In this document: piece after piece, positions 55,834 to 64,000 of the stretch
Layout: each line of letters begins with the position of its first letter
Position numbering within the stretch: position 1 is the first letter of the stretch
Assembly (NCBI RefSeq): GCF_918797505.1
Contig: NC_092797.1
Span: 48,024,157 to 48,088,156, forward strand
Length of the DNA stretch: 64,000 nt
Direction: 5' to 3'
DNA from: Bemisia tabaci
Taxonomy: Eukaryota; Arthropoda; Insecta; Hemiptera; Aleyrodidae
Translations under genes and position numbers: made by a program
Notes under the pieces: model-generated
What the model was told of the DNA's origin: nothing
Database searches by the model: none
What the model saw: the letters and a program-made list of their open reading frames with translations, nothing else

Positions 55834-57107
55834 TGTTTGCACCACTGGGAAACTCTAAAAGCACGTAAACACACAAATTCCGGGCTTTGTGTGTTTTAAA
55901 CTCACGAGTGAAAGATCTCGACACGCATGATGCGATCCACCGATTAGCCGTGTTTGCACCACCGGGAATCTCTAATACCACGTAAACACACAGATTCCGG
56001 GCTTTGTGTGCTTTAAACTCACGAGTGAAAGATCTCGAAACGCATGATGCGATCCACCGATTAGCCGTGTTTGCACCACCGGGAATCTCTAAAAGCACGT
56101 AAACACACGAATTCCGGGCTTTGTGTGTTTTAAACTCACGAGTGAAAGATCTCGAAACGCATGATGCGATCCACCGATTAGCCGTGATTGCACCGCTGGG
56201 AAACTCTGAAAGCAAGTAAACACACAAATTCCGGGCTTTGTGTGTTTTAAACTCACCAGTGAAAGATCTCGAAACGCATGATGCGATCCACCGATTAGCC
56301 GTGTTTGCACCACCGGGAATCTCTAAAAGCACGTAAACACACAGATTCCGGGCTTTGTGTGCTTTAAACTCACGAGTGAAATATCTCGAAACGCATGATG
56401 CGATCCACCGATTAGCCGTGTTTGCACCACCGGGAATCTCTAATACCACGTAAACACACAGATTCCGGGCTTTGTGTGTTTTAAACTCACGAGTGAAAGA
56501 TCTCGAAACGCATGATGCGATCCACCGATTAGCCGTGTTTGCACCACCGGGAATCTCTAAAAGCACGTAAACACACAGATTCCGGGCTTTGTGTGTTTTA
56601 AACTCACCAGTGAAGGATCTCGAATCGCATGATGCGTTCGACGGATTAGCCGTGTTTGCACCACTGGGAATCTCTTATAGCACGTAAACACACAGATTCC
56701 GGGCTTTGTGTTTTTTAAACTCACAAGTGAAGGATCTCGAATCGCATGATGCGTTCGACGGAAAGGCCGTGTTTGCACCACTGGGAATCTCTAAAAGCAC
56801 GTAAACACACAGATTCCGGGCTTTGTGTGTTTTAAACTCACAAGTGAAAGATCTCGAAACGCATGATGCGATCCACCGATTAGCCGTGTTTGCACCACCG
56901 GGAATCTCTAATAGCACGTAAACACACAGATTCCGGGCTTTGTGTGTTTTAAACTCACGAGTGAAAGATCTCGAAACGCATGATGCGATCCACCGATTAA
57001 CCGTGTTTGCACCACCGGGAATCTCTAAAAGCACGTAAACAAACAGATTCCGGGCTTTGTGTGTTTTAAACTCACGAGTGAAAGATCTCGAAACGCATGA
57101 TGCGATC
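55834..57107. repeat. 117-bp satellite array, left part
   Basis: TGTTTGCACC (or a close variant) starts units at 55834, 55951, 56068, 56185, 56302, 56419, 56536, 56653, 56770, 56887 and 57004, always 117 bp apart. That gives ten full units and one cut at 57107 by the LTR element. Units near 56620 and 56740 share a variant GAATCGCATGATGCGTTCGA. Since 117 is 39 codons, any open frame persists: on the minus strand a 39-residue peptide starting IPGGANTANRWIASCVSR repeats, giving ORFs of 279 and 162 codons that are interrupted by variants. Confidence 0.92.
57103..57107. other. Target-site duplication CGATC, left copy
   Basis: CGATC immediately precedes TGAGGAAAGT; the same five bases follow the other end at 63876-63880. 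Five bases is the usual length for BEL/Pao insertions. Confidence 0.9.
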
Positions 57108-58038
57108 TGAGGAAAGTCGAAATCGGGGGGACTGCGGCCCCTATCCGACCCTCTAAATGGCATGAGAAGAAAATGAAGGAAAGAGAAGAAAGTGGCTAAA
57201 TGGCAGAGAAAATGGCACGAGGGACCACGACCTTTTATGGGTAAAAGGGCGAAAAACCTAATAGAAGAAGGAAAATGGCAAACTAGAGAAAGAGAAAACT
57301 AAACCTAACCTGGATACCCCCCGCAAAATATACAACAACTACTCACATGCTGATAATAAGGCTAGAATGGATGGCGGCTGGCCAAGTCCAAGGCGTAGGG
57401 GGGCGGAAGCCCCATGGCAAACTCACATGTCCGCGGCTCAAAATGTGGTGCTTAGCTAGGCATACTAAAAGGCGTGGCGACGGCGTAAAAACATAACTCA
57501 AAACTCATCACAAGTGTGAGAAGGCGTAAGCTAACTACACGGCGACGGCGTAATGCAAATGAGGGAGAATGAGAACACAAAACACCTGTGATTGCGCGTA
57601 AAAGAAAACAGAACTACTCACTCGTCAAAGTGCTGTCTCGAGTGATAGCTAAAAACTAAAGAAAATGAGAGAGAGAGAGAGTGGAGAGCAAATCATAAAC
57701 TTTACCAGGATGGTGATGAGAAAAAATGAGCAAAGAAAAAGACCAAGGTGCTGGAAGAGCAAAAAATCCAAAAAGGCAAGGCTAAAGCTGTGACTGCGCA
57801 GTGGCTGAGGAAAGCGAAGAGCAAGTCGAAGCGCTGGCGAAACTGGAACGGGACTAGGAAGAGTGGAATGGTGATGAGCTGGGAAGCGACGAGGCAGGAC
57901 TGGTCTCCGGGTCGCTACCGGTTCCTGAGGCTCCCGAAAAGTGCGTGTTTCTGTCAACCCCCGCTAGAGGGCAAAAAGTCGTAGCGTTTGCTGGATACAT
58001 CTTCCCCTCTCTCCCCCCTCCCCAAGGCGGCGCGCTCA
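57108..58038 (-). repeat. 3' LTR, 931 bp
   Basis: Starts TGAGGAAAGTCG and ends GCGCGCTCA on the plus strand. Identical length to the partner LTR. ORFs of about 100 codons inside both LTRs are not conserved coding sequence. Confidence 0.92.
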
Positions 58039-58051
58039 TTCTCCCCCCCTT
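58039..58051 (-). other. Polypurine tract
   Basis: On the minus strand AAGGGGGGGAGAA directly adjoins the 3' LTR. Such tracts prime plus-strand DNA synthesis in LTR retrotransposons. Confidence 0.85.
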
Positions 58052-58224
58052 AAAATGACGATAAGTCATTTTAACTACGAAGGCTACACGGCGACGGCGG
58101 AAAAGGCTCCAAACTCAAAGACTGAAAAAGGAAAAATTACATGTATGAGGCGTTAAGTGGTGTAAAAGGCGTTTAAAGGCAAGAGATTGCATTGATTAGG
58201 CGTTAAAAGGCGTGGTGTTGGCTA

Positions 58225-59382
58225 CTAGTCAGCTCCCCCCCATGAGGGATGCGTGCCGGATGCCGCTCGGAGTTGAACCAATGCAGTAGGTAGGAGATTT
58301 ACGGTTGGCGGCGATTTGGCAACGCAGATGGTTGGGTCGGCTCCAGAGTGTCGCGAGAAACTGCTGACCGCGGCGTTTACTGAAGGAGCTGTGGCTGGAA
58401 CTGTCTGGGCGACGGCGGGTGCGGGGCTGGTTCCGGCAGGAACATGTTCGCACAGGAGCGTGTTGTGTTTCTCTGTCGGATGATGCAAACATCGTTTTGT
58501 ACTGGGACACAACCGGGAGTGGTGTTTGACGGACAGGCAGTCCCAACATCTACTCTCAGCTTTAACTTGGGTACGGCGTTGGGCGACGGTCAAAGATTTT
58601 ATTTTGTCACATTGCACCAAGGGGTGATTTTCTTCGCACCATTGACAATAGTATGCTCTGCCAGATGCTGGGTTGATTCTCGGCGAGTTCTGGTGAGATG
58701 AGGAGGCGTCTGTACTGGGCTTTGTGCTTACACAACATTGGCAAGACTGGCTTTGTTCAGAAGTTTGGTTTGAAGAATTTTTATTTTTCTTGGAATTCGA
58801 AGAATTTTTCGGTTTGGCTTTCTGACTCCTTGGCGTGGCTTCCGAGCTCGTGACTAAAATCTTAGCTGCTGACGGCGTGGATTTTTGCGTAGGCGGGGCG
58901 ACGGCGGTTGAAATGGATGATAACAAGGTTTGCTGGTCCTGCTGAGATTTTGTCTCGTTCTGCCGACGATTTTCCTCTGAAAGTTTTAAGTATGGCAAGC
59001 GAGCTAACTTCATGGCACGATCAAAATTTCGTTGAATGTTTGCGGTGTCAGCTTCGGCATCTGCTTCCTCCACATTCAGGTTGAGACGGGTGATTTCACA
59101 CTGCCAAACATCAAATTCGTGGGCAAGGCGGCTTAATTCTTGCATCTGGGGTGCGAAAGTGAAGTAATTTTCAGGATTCAGCGTCCGAGATTCTTCCAAA
59201 ATGTTCAATACAGCTTGGTAGTAGCGATGGCGAGTGGCGACAGGTGCTCTCAGAGCAGGGTCCAAATTTGCGAGATTCATCTCAAGTTGTAGTGGCGTTG
59301 ATTCAGCATCTGGATCTATGTTCATATTCAGTGGCGAAGAGTTGAAATCATTGGCATTGTAGAACCTTTCTTGTTCCGACAT
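58225..59382 (-). CDS. gag: BEL/Pao-like Gag, 385 residues, cut at the start of the protease
   Basis: The N-terminal 150 residues are acidic and helical (LDPALRAPVATRHRYYQAVL, then VEEADAEADTANIQRNFDRA), like the BEL/Pao Gag N-terminus. A Ser/Lys/Gln-rich linker follows (about 150-220). Then come three Cys/His knuckles: CQWCEENHPLVQC (CX2CX4HX4C), CWDCLSVKHHSRLC (CX2CX5HX4C) and CLHHPTEKHNTLLC. Gag packages element RNA into virus-like particles, and the knuckles bind nucleic acid. The last residues (NLLPTALVQLRAASGTH) match the lead-in to the BEL/Pao aspartic protease, but the frame stops before the catalytic Asp-Ser/Thr-Gly. The long middle capsid-type domain usual in this family also seems missing, judged by size and by the abrupt passage to the linker. 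The start at 59382 is the first ATG of the frame. Encoded on the minus strand, it is the only ORF of the element. Confidence 0.85.
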   Translation of the reverse strand: MSEQERFYNANDFNSSPLNMNIDPDAESTPLQLEMNLANLDPALRAPVATRHRYYQAVLNILEESRTLNPENYFTFAPQMQELSRLAHEFDVWQCEITRLNLNVEEADAEADTANIQRNFDRAMKLARLPYLKLSEENRRQNETKSQQDQQTLLSSISTAVAPPTQKSTPSAAKILVTSSEATPRSQKAKPKNSSNSKKNKNSSNQTSEQSQSCQCCVSTKPSTDASSSHQNSPRINPASGRAYYCQWCEENHPLVQCDKIKSLTVAQRRTQVKAESRCWDCLSVKHHSRLCPSTKRCLHHPTEKHNTLLCEHVPAGTSPAPAVAQTVPATAPSVNAAVSSFSRHSGADPTICVAKSPPTVNLLPTALVQLRAASGTHPSWGGAD

Positions 59383-60550
59383 ACTTACCGATCAATTAGT
59401 AACTAAGAGTCAAACAAGCAGGCTAATATTTACACTACTCACTCAAAATCAGCAAGGCAATAAGTAATTGTGCGAAGGAAAGCCAGAAATCGGTGCTATT
59501 TTACAAGGTGAATGCGTAAAATCCCAAAATAGTTAAGGCGTAAGAACACTCTTGTTATCGAAGGAAGGCCAGAGGCAAAACTGCATAGTTTATGTACATT
59601 GAGAAGAGAAAGGCATGGAAAGATTATTGTAAGTTGAGAGAAACATGCAAATCAATCAAAACCAAAATAAAATCATAAAACTGGGCAATTACTATAAAAC
59701 ATAAGCGCCAGGTGATTGTGAATTCTCCGGTGTGAAATGACTAAACTTGTTTCAAGGCATTCGCAGTGATAAGAAACAATGGACTACTAAGATTGCGTAC
59801 CTAAATAGTGACCATTAAAATTCTAATCTAGCTCAAGGCAGGTGAAAACTCAACTCCAATACTGTTTGGCGTGACTAATTTGCAGGCAACAACTAGGCGT
59901 ATGCAATTTTGCAAAATTTGCAGCGTATGAAATGCTCAGAATTTAGAAAGGCAGCGTGGCAAAAGTAAATAATACCAAAGAAATTCTAAGACTCTTAGCG
60001 TGGCAATAAGTACTGCTTACTATATGCCTTGGCGTAGTAACTAAAAACTATAGCGTGGCTACTGAACTTAACTAGATGGCATGCATATCTAATTAAGTAA
60101 TGTAAATTGCGTGGTTATCTGGCTAATAATTGGCGTTTGTATCAAGATTCATGCAAGTGGCGTGGATTTCTTAAAGTTTTCAATCAAAACTAAATTGATA
60201 GTGGTAATGGCTAAGGCTAGTGGCAAAAAACTGGCGAGGAATGTACTTAACTAAAGAAATGGCGTTGGAAAATCTAATGGCAAATGGAGCTAATTTACTG
60301 GCATGGCAATAATGGCAGACAACAAGGAAAATAATGGCATTAACTTAAATTACTAAAATATATGCGGTATGAAAGTTCAAAGTAACAATTTAAGAGACGG
60401 CTTAAGCCGCGGACAATAACAGTGAGAGAGCCTCCCCTACATTCGGACAGGCAGCTCGGCATGTGAGAAATGAAATGCATATTATGGGTATCCAGGTAAA
60501 AATTGAAGGCAAGAAAGATAAAGCGACAGCAAGAATGTTTTGGGGTTTTC

Positions 60551-60555
<5 letters not shown>

Positions 60556-60606
<51 letters not shown>
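60556..60606. repeat. Poly(T) run, 51 bases
   Basis: Uninterrupted T run inside the LTR-element leader. In the element's own sense it is poly(A). Length may be an assembly estimate. Confidence 0.85.
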
Positions 60607-60774
60607 CCCTAAGTAAGTAAATGGTAATTGCAATATGAAACTGGCATAATTAAAACTAAGAATGGTACAGTAGCATGATCAGATGTAAGGCATGATTAAA
60701 ATTAAGGATGGCAAGGTAGCGTGATCAGATATAAGGCATGATCAAACTTTTCAAATGGTAGGTATCTTGGAAAC

Positions 60775-61650
60775 ACAAATTAATGCCTCAACTAAAAGGC
60801 GTTCCAACAACATACAAGAGAATGGCAAGGCGGCACAACTAAAACCTAACATTAAAGTTGGCAAAACCAAAATAAAGAAGGAAAGGCGCCCAATTTAAAT
60901 CTAAAACCTCAAGTTGGGAAAAACCAGAAAGAGATAAGGCGAGGCGGCACAACTTAAAATCGAAAATTAAAAGTTGGCAAAACCAAAAGAGAGAAGGAAA
61001 GGCGCCCAATTTAAAATCTAAAACTTCAAGTTGGGAAAAACCAGAAAGAGATAAGGCAAGGCGGCACAACTTAAAATCGATAATTAAAAGTTGGCAAAAC
61101 CAAAAGAGAGAAGACGAGGCGGCACAACTCAAAATCTAAAATTAAAAGTTGGCAAAACCAAAAGAAAGAAGGAAAGGCGCCCAATTTAAAATCTAAAACT
61201 TCAAATTGGGAAAAACCAGAAAGAGATAAGGCAAGGCGGCACAACTTAAAATCGATAATTAAAAGTTGGCAAAACCAAAAGAGAGAAGACGAGGCGGCAC
61301 AACTCAAAATCTAAAATTAAAAGTTGGCAAAACCAAAAGAGAAAAGGAAAGGCGGCACAACTCAAAATCTAAAATTTAAAGTTGGCAAAACCAAAAGAGA
61401 GAGGGAAAGGCGCCCAATTTAAAATCTAAAACTTCAAGTTGGGAAAAAACCAGAAAGAGATAAGGCAAGGCGGCACAACTTAAAATCGAAAATTAAAAGT
61501 TGGCAAAACCAAAAGAAAGAAGGAACGGCGCCCAATTTAAAATCTAAAACTTCAAATTGGGAAAAAACCAGAAAGAGATAAGGCAAGGCGGCACAACTTA
61601 AAATCGAAAATTAAAAGTTGGCAAAACCCAGGGGAGATAAGGCGAGGAGG
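60775..61650. repeat. Tandem array of 57/59-bp monomers in A-B dimers
   Basis: Monomer A contains GGCGGCACAACTTAAAATCG...AGTTGGCAAAACCAAAAGAG. Monomer B contains GGCGCCCAATTTAAAATCTA...AGTTGGGAAAAACCAGAAAG. They usually alternate (116-bp dimer, for example GGCGCC at 60885 and 61001), with extra A units inserted (next GGCGCC at 61176). About 15 monomers are legible. Confidence 0.85.
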
Positions 61651-62160
61651 TCCAACTTAAAATCTGAATATTAAAGCTGGTATGACCAAAGAGATAAGGC
61701 AAGGCGCCCAACTTAAATCCGTAAATTAAAGATGGGAAAAACCAGAGGAGAAGAGGCGAGGCGCACAGCTTAAAATCAAAATATTAGAAACTGTCAAGAA
61801 CCAAGAAAGAAGGAGAGGCGCCCAACTTGAAATCTAAAAATTAAAGATGGGAAAACCAAAAGTGAAAAGGCGTAGCGCACAGCTTAAAAACTAGAAATTA
61901 AAGTTGGCGTAACCAAAGAGATAAGGCGAGGCTTACAACTTAAAATCTAAGTTTTTAAAAAACTGGCGTGACCCAAAGACAGTGCAAGACTGCACAGCTC
62001 TAAACTAGAATTTGAAAGGTGGCATGAACTGGAAAATGAAGTGGCAAGGCGGCCCGACTTAAAACTAAAATTTAGAGGTTGGCATGGACCAAAGAAAGTG
62101 CAAGACTGCACACTTAAAACTAAAATTTTAACGCATGCATAGTCCAGAAAAGGTAGTGGC
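61651..62160. repeat. Degenerate continuation of the leader monomers
   Basis: GAGGCGCACAGCTTAAAATC, GGCGCCCAACTTGAAATCT and similar keep the roughly 58-bp spacing with many changes. Confidence 0.6.
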
Positions 62161-62520
62161 GAGGCGGCCAAACTTAAAATCTAAGCTTAACTAATCTAAA
62201 CTTAAAATTAAAAATTTGGCGTGAACCAAAGGAAAAGTGCAAGGCTGCACACTTAAAACTAGAATTTTGAAGCATGCATAACCCAGAAAAGGTAGTGGCG
62301 AGGCGGCCAAACTTAAAATCTAAGCTTAACTAATCTAAACTTAAAAACTAAAATTTGGCGTGGACCAAAGGAAAAGTGCAAGGCTGCACACTTAAAACTA
62401 GAATTTTGAAGCATGCATAACCCAAAAAGGGTAGTGGCGAGGCGGCCAAACTTAAAATCTAAGCTTAACTAATCTAAACTTAAAAGCTAAAATTTGGCAT
62501 GGGCCGAAAGAGAATGGCAT
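62161..62520. repeat. 139-bp tandem repeat in the leader
   Basis: GAGGCGGCC with AAACTTAAAATCTAAGCTTA recurs at about 62161, 62300 and 62439. Each unit also has GCAAGGCTGCACACTTAAAA and GAAGCATGCATAACCC. It seems built from two or three diverged leader monomers. Confidence 0.8.
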
Positions 62521-62925
62521 GGCAGCCTTTAGCGTGGCACAACTAAGGATGAGCTAAAGCCAAACTGGCTTGTTGGAGTGGCGTGGCAACATAATTAAAT
62601 AATTAAAATTATGAAAAAATGTGAGCCAGCATGCAATAAGAGAGGCGATGGCAAATGCTTATGATCCTAGTTATGTCTAAAGGTCTACAGAACAAAATTG
62701 TTCTAATGCGTGGCCAGAATAAATTCAAAAGAATAATTTTCCACATCCAAACAATTAAGGTAATAACTAATGCTCCAAAATAGGAGTTATGGCAGAGGAG
62801 AATTTGAAAGATAAACTATACTAAGTGCTTAAGGCTAAGGGCGATGGAAAAATTTCAAGTAAGATTGAAGGTAAAATGATAAAATCTCATGGCGTTGTTA
62901 AGCTGATTCATTGCACTGTAATGCA

Positions 62926-62943
62926 ATCCGGCCCGAGGGACCA
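62926..62943 (-). other. Primer-binding site, tRNA-Tyr-like
   Basis: On the minus strand TGGTCCCTCGGGCCGGAT begins one base after the 5' LTR. It is complementary to a tRNA 3' end ATCCGGCCCGAGGGACCA. Insect tRNA-Tyr as I recall it ends ATCCGGCTCGAAGGACCA, differing at two positions, so tRNA-Tyr is the likely primer. Confidence 0.6.
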
Positions 62944-62944
62944 A

Positions 62945-63875
62945 TGAGGAAAGTCGAAATCGGGGGGACTGTGGCCCCTATCCGACCCTCTAAATGGCAT
63001 GAGAAGAAAATGAAGGAAAGAGAAGAAAGTGGCTAAATGGCAGAGAAAATGGCACGAGGGACCACGACCTTTTATGGGTAAAAGGGCGAAAAACCTAATA
63101 GAAGAAGGAAAATGGCAAACTAGAGAAAGAGAAAACTAAACCTAACCTGGATACCCCCCGCAAAATATACAACAACTACTCACATGCTGATAATAAGGCT
63201 AGAATGGATGGCGGCTGGCCAAGTCCAAGGCGTAGGGGGGCGGAAGCCCCATGGCAAACTCACATGTCCGCGGCTCAAAATGTGGTGCTTAGCTAGGCAT
63301 ACTAAAAGGCGTGGCGACGGCGTAAAAACATAACTCAAAACTCATCACAAGTGTGAGAAGGCGTAAGCTAACTACACGGCGACGGCGTAATGCAAATGAG
63401 GGAGAATGAGAACACAAAACACCTGTGATTGCGCGTAAAAGAAAACAGAACTACTCACTCGTCAAAGTGCTGTCTCGAGTGATAGCTAAAAACTAAAGAA
63501 AATGAGAGAGAGAGAGAGTGGAGAGCAAATCATAAACTTTACCAGGATGCTGATGAGAAAAAATGAGCAAAGAAAAAGACCAAGGTGCTGGAAGAGCAAA
63601 AAATCCAAAAAGGCAAGGCTAAAGCTGTGACTGCGCAGTGGCTGAGGAAAGCGAAGAGCAAGTCGAAGCGCTGGCGAAACTGGAACGGGACTAGGAAGAG
63701 TGGAATGGTGATGAGCTGGGAAGCGACGAGGCAGGACTGGTCTCCGGGTCGCTACCGGTTCCTGAGGCTCCCGAAAAGTGCGTGTTTCTGTCAACCCCCA
63801 CTAGAGGGCAAAAAGTCGTAGCGTTTGCTGGATACATCTTCCCCTCTCTCCCCCCTCCCCAAGGCGGCGCGCTCA
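62945..63875 (-). repeat. 5' LTR, 931 bp
   Basis: Same ends and length as 57108-58038. I see differences at ACTGTGGCC versus ACTGCGGCC, GGATGCTGATG versus GGATGGTGATG, and CCCCCACTAG versus CCCCCGCTAG. Confidence 0.92.
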
Positions 63876-64000
63876 CGATCCACCGATTAGCCGTGTTTGC
63901 ACAACCGGGAATCTCTGAAAGCACGTAAACAAACAGATTCCGGGCTTTGTGTGTTTTAAACTCAAGAGTGAAAGATCTCGAAACGCATGATGCGATCCAC
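63876..64000. repeat. 117-bp satellite array, right part
   Basis: CGATC (63876-63880) repeats the left target site and the next unit starts at 63894, exactly where it would fall if the element were removed and one CGATC deleted. The array continues past the window end. Confidence 0.92.

Larger units (their letters stand above)
59383..62925 (-). other. 3.5-kb non-coding leader of the LTR element
   Basis: No ORF of note. The plus strand is strongly A/G-biased and dotted with GGC motifs (TGGCGTGG, GGCAAGG), giving strand asymmetry quite unlike the flanks. It contains tandem repeats at 60775-62500 and a 51-base T run at 60556-60606. In the RNA sense this is the 5' untranslated leader, where packaging signals would lie. 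Confidence 0.6.
57108..63875 (-). mobile_element. Non-autonomous BEL/Pao-like LTR retrotransposon, 6768 bp
   Basis: Two 931-bp LTRs bounded by TG...CA, a 5-bp target duplication, a primer-binding site, a polypurine tract and one gag-like ORF show a complete minus-strand insertion. The order along the element is LTR (62945-63875), PBS (62926-62943), a leader of about 3.5 kb with tandem repeats, the ORF (59382-58225), PPT (58039-58051) and LTR (57108-58038). No reverse transcriptase, RNase H or integrase is encoded. The LTRs differ at about three positions by my count, so insertion is recent. It must be mobilised by pol proteins from another BEL/Pao element. Confidence 0.9.

Noticed and set aside
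55727..56566. 279-codon minus-strand ORF as a real protein
   Set aside because: It is seven passes through a 117-bp satellite; the frame stays open only because the unit is a multiple of three, and other units break it.
56675..57163. 162-codon minus-strand ORF
   Set aside because: Starts inside the LTR and continues into the satellite, so it joins two unrelated sequences.
57649..57984. ORFs of 78-102 codons in the LTRs (also at 63486-63821)
   Set aside because: They overlap on opposite strands inside LTR sequence and have no family motif; expected by chance in GC-richer DNA.
58225..58701. Overlapping ORFs in other frames within gag
   Set aside because: Shadows of the 385-residue Gag frame, which carries the zinc knuckles.

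Overview
The window is nuclear DNA of a multicellular animal, most likely an insect. The sequence shows Ty1/copia, BEL/Pao and LINE remnants, hAT-type elements with 8-bp target duplications, GT/AG-flanked coding pieces and AATAAA signals, with no operons or bacterial-type gene packing. A hemipteran such as a whitefly would fit the repeat style, but that is only an impression and no marker gene settles it. Most of the sequence is transposon-derived: short palindromic elements (MITEs) of at least ten families, larger foldback elements, decayed retrotransposons and tandem arrays. Few host genes can be read, and mostly as single exons.

Layout. 1-3.3 kb: a likely first exon (195-264) and scattered MITEs. 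3.4-9.4 kb: a tandem MITE pair, then a cluster of CACTG-ended palindromes, with two exon-like stretches. 10.8-12.2 kb: nested inverted repeats and a 115-bp hairpin. 12.4-15.5 kb: an exon-like ORF, tandem repeats, and a foldback element ending in GGTACCGTACC minisatellites that carries a broken AT-hook gene. 15.6-18.6 kb: a 5'-truncated LINE with a 15-bp target duplication, a copia pol relic with an internal 315-bp duplication, a BEL/Pao reverse transcriptase relic, and ankyrin-like exon relics. 20-23.2 kb: a decayed terminal exon whose last part is amplified as a 657-bp dimeric array and interrupted by a 999-bp DNA transposon. 26.4-28.2 kb: a 1.84-kb inverted repeat with nearly identical arms of about 0.81 kb. 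28.5-46 kb: dense MITEs, a polyadenylated retroposed relic and small exon candidates.

46.9-48.95 kb holds the best host gene: TATA box, a first exon encoding a signal peptide, a 1.28-kb intron loaded with MITEs, and a second exon encoding a nine-cysteine mature protein. The predicted product is a secreted protein of 164 residues of unknown family.

55.8-64 kb is a 117-bp satellite split by a young LTR retrotransposon on the minus strand (57108-63875). That element has matching 931-bp LTRs, a CGATC target duplication, a tRNA-Tyr-like primer site, a polypurine tract and one gag-like ORF, but no pol. It is a non-autonomous BEL/Pao derivative with a 3.5-kb leader full of short tandem repeats. The satellite resumes in exact phase after it and runs off the window end.
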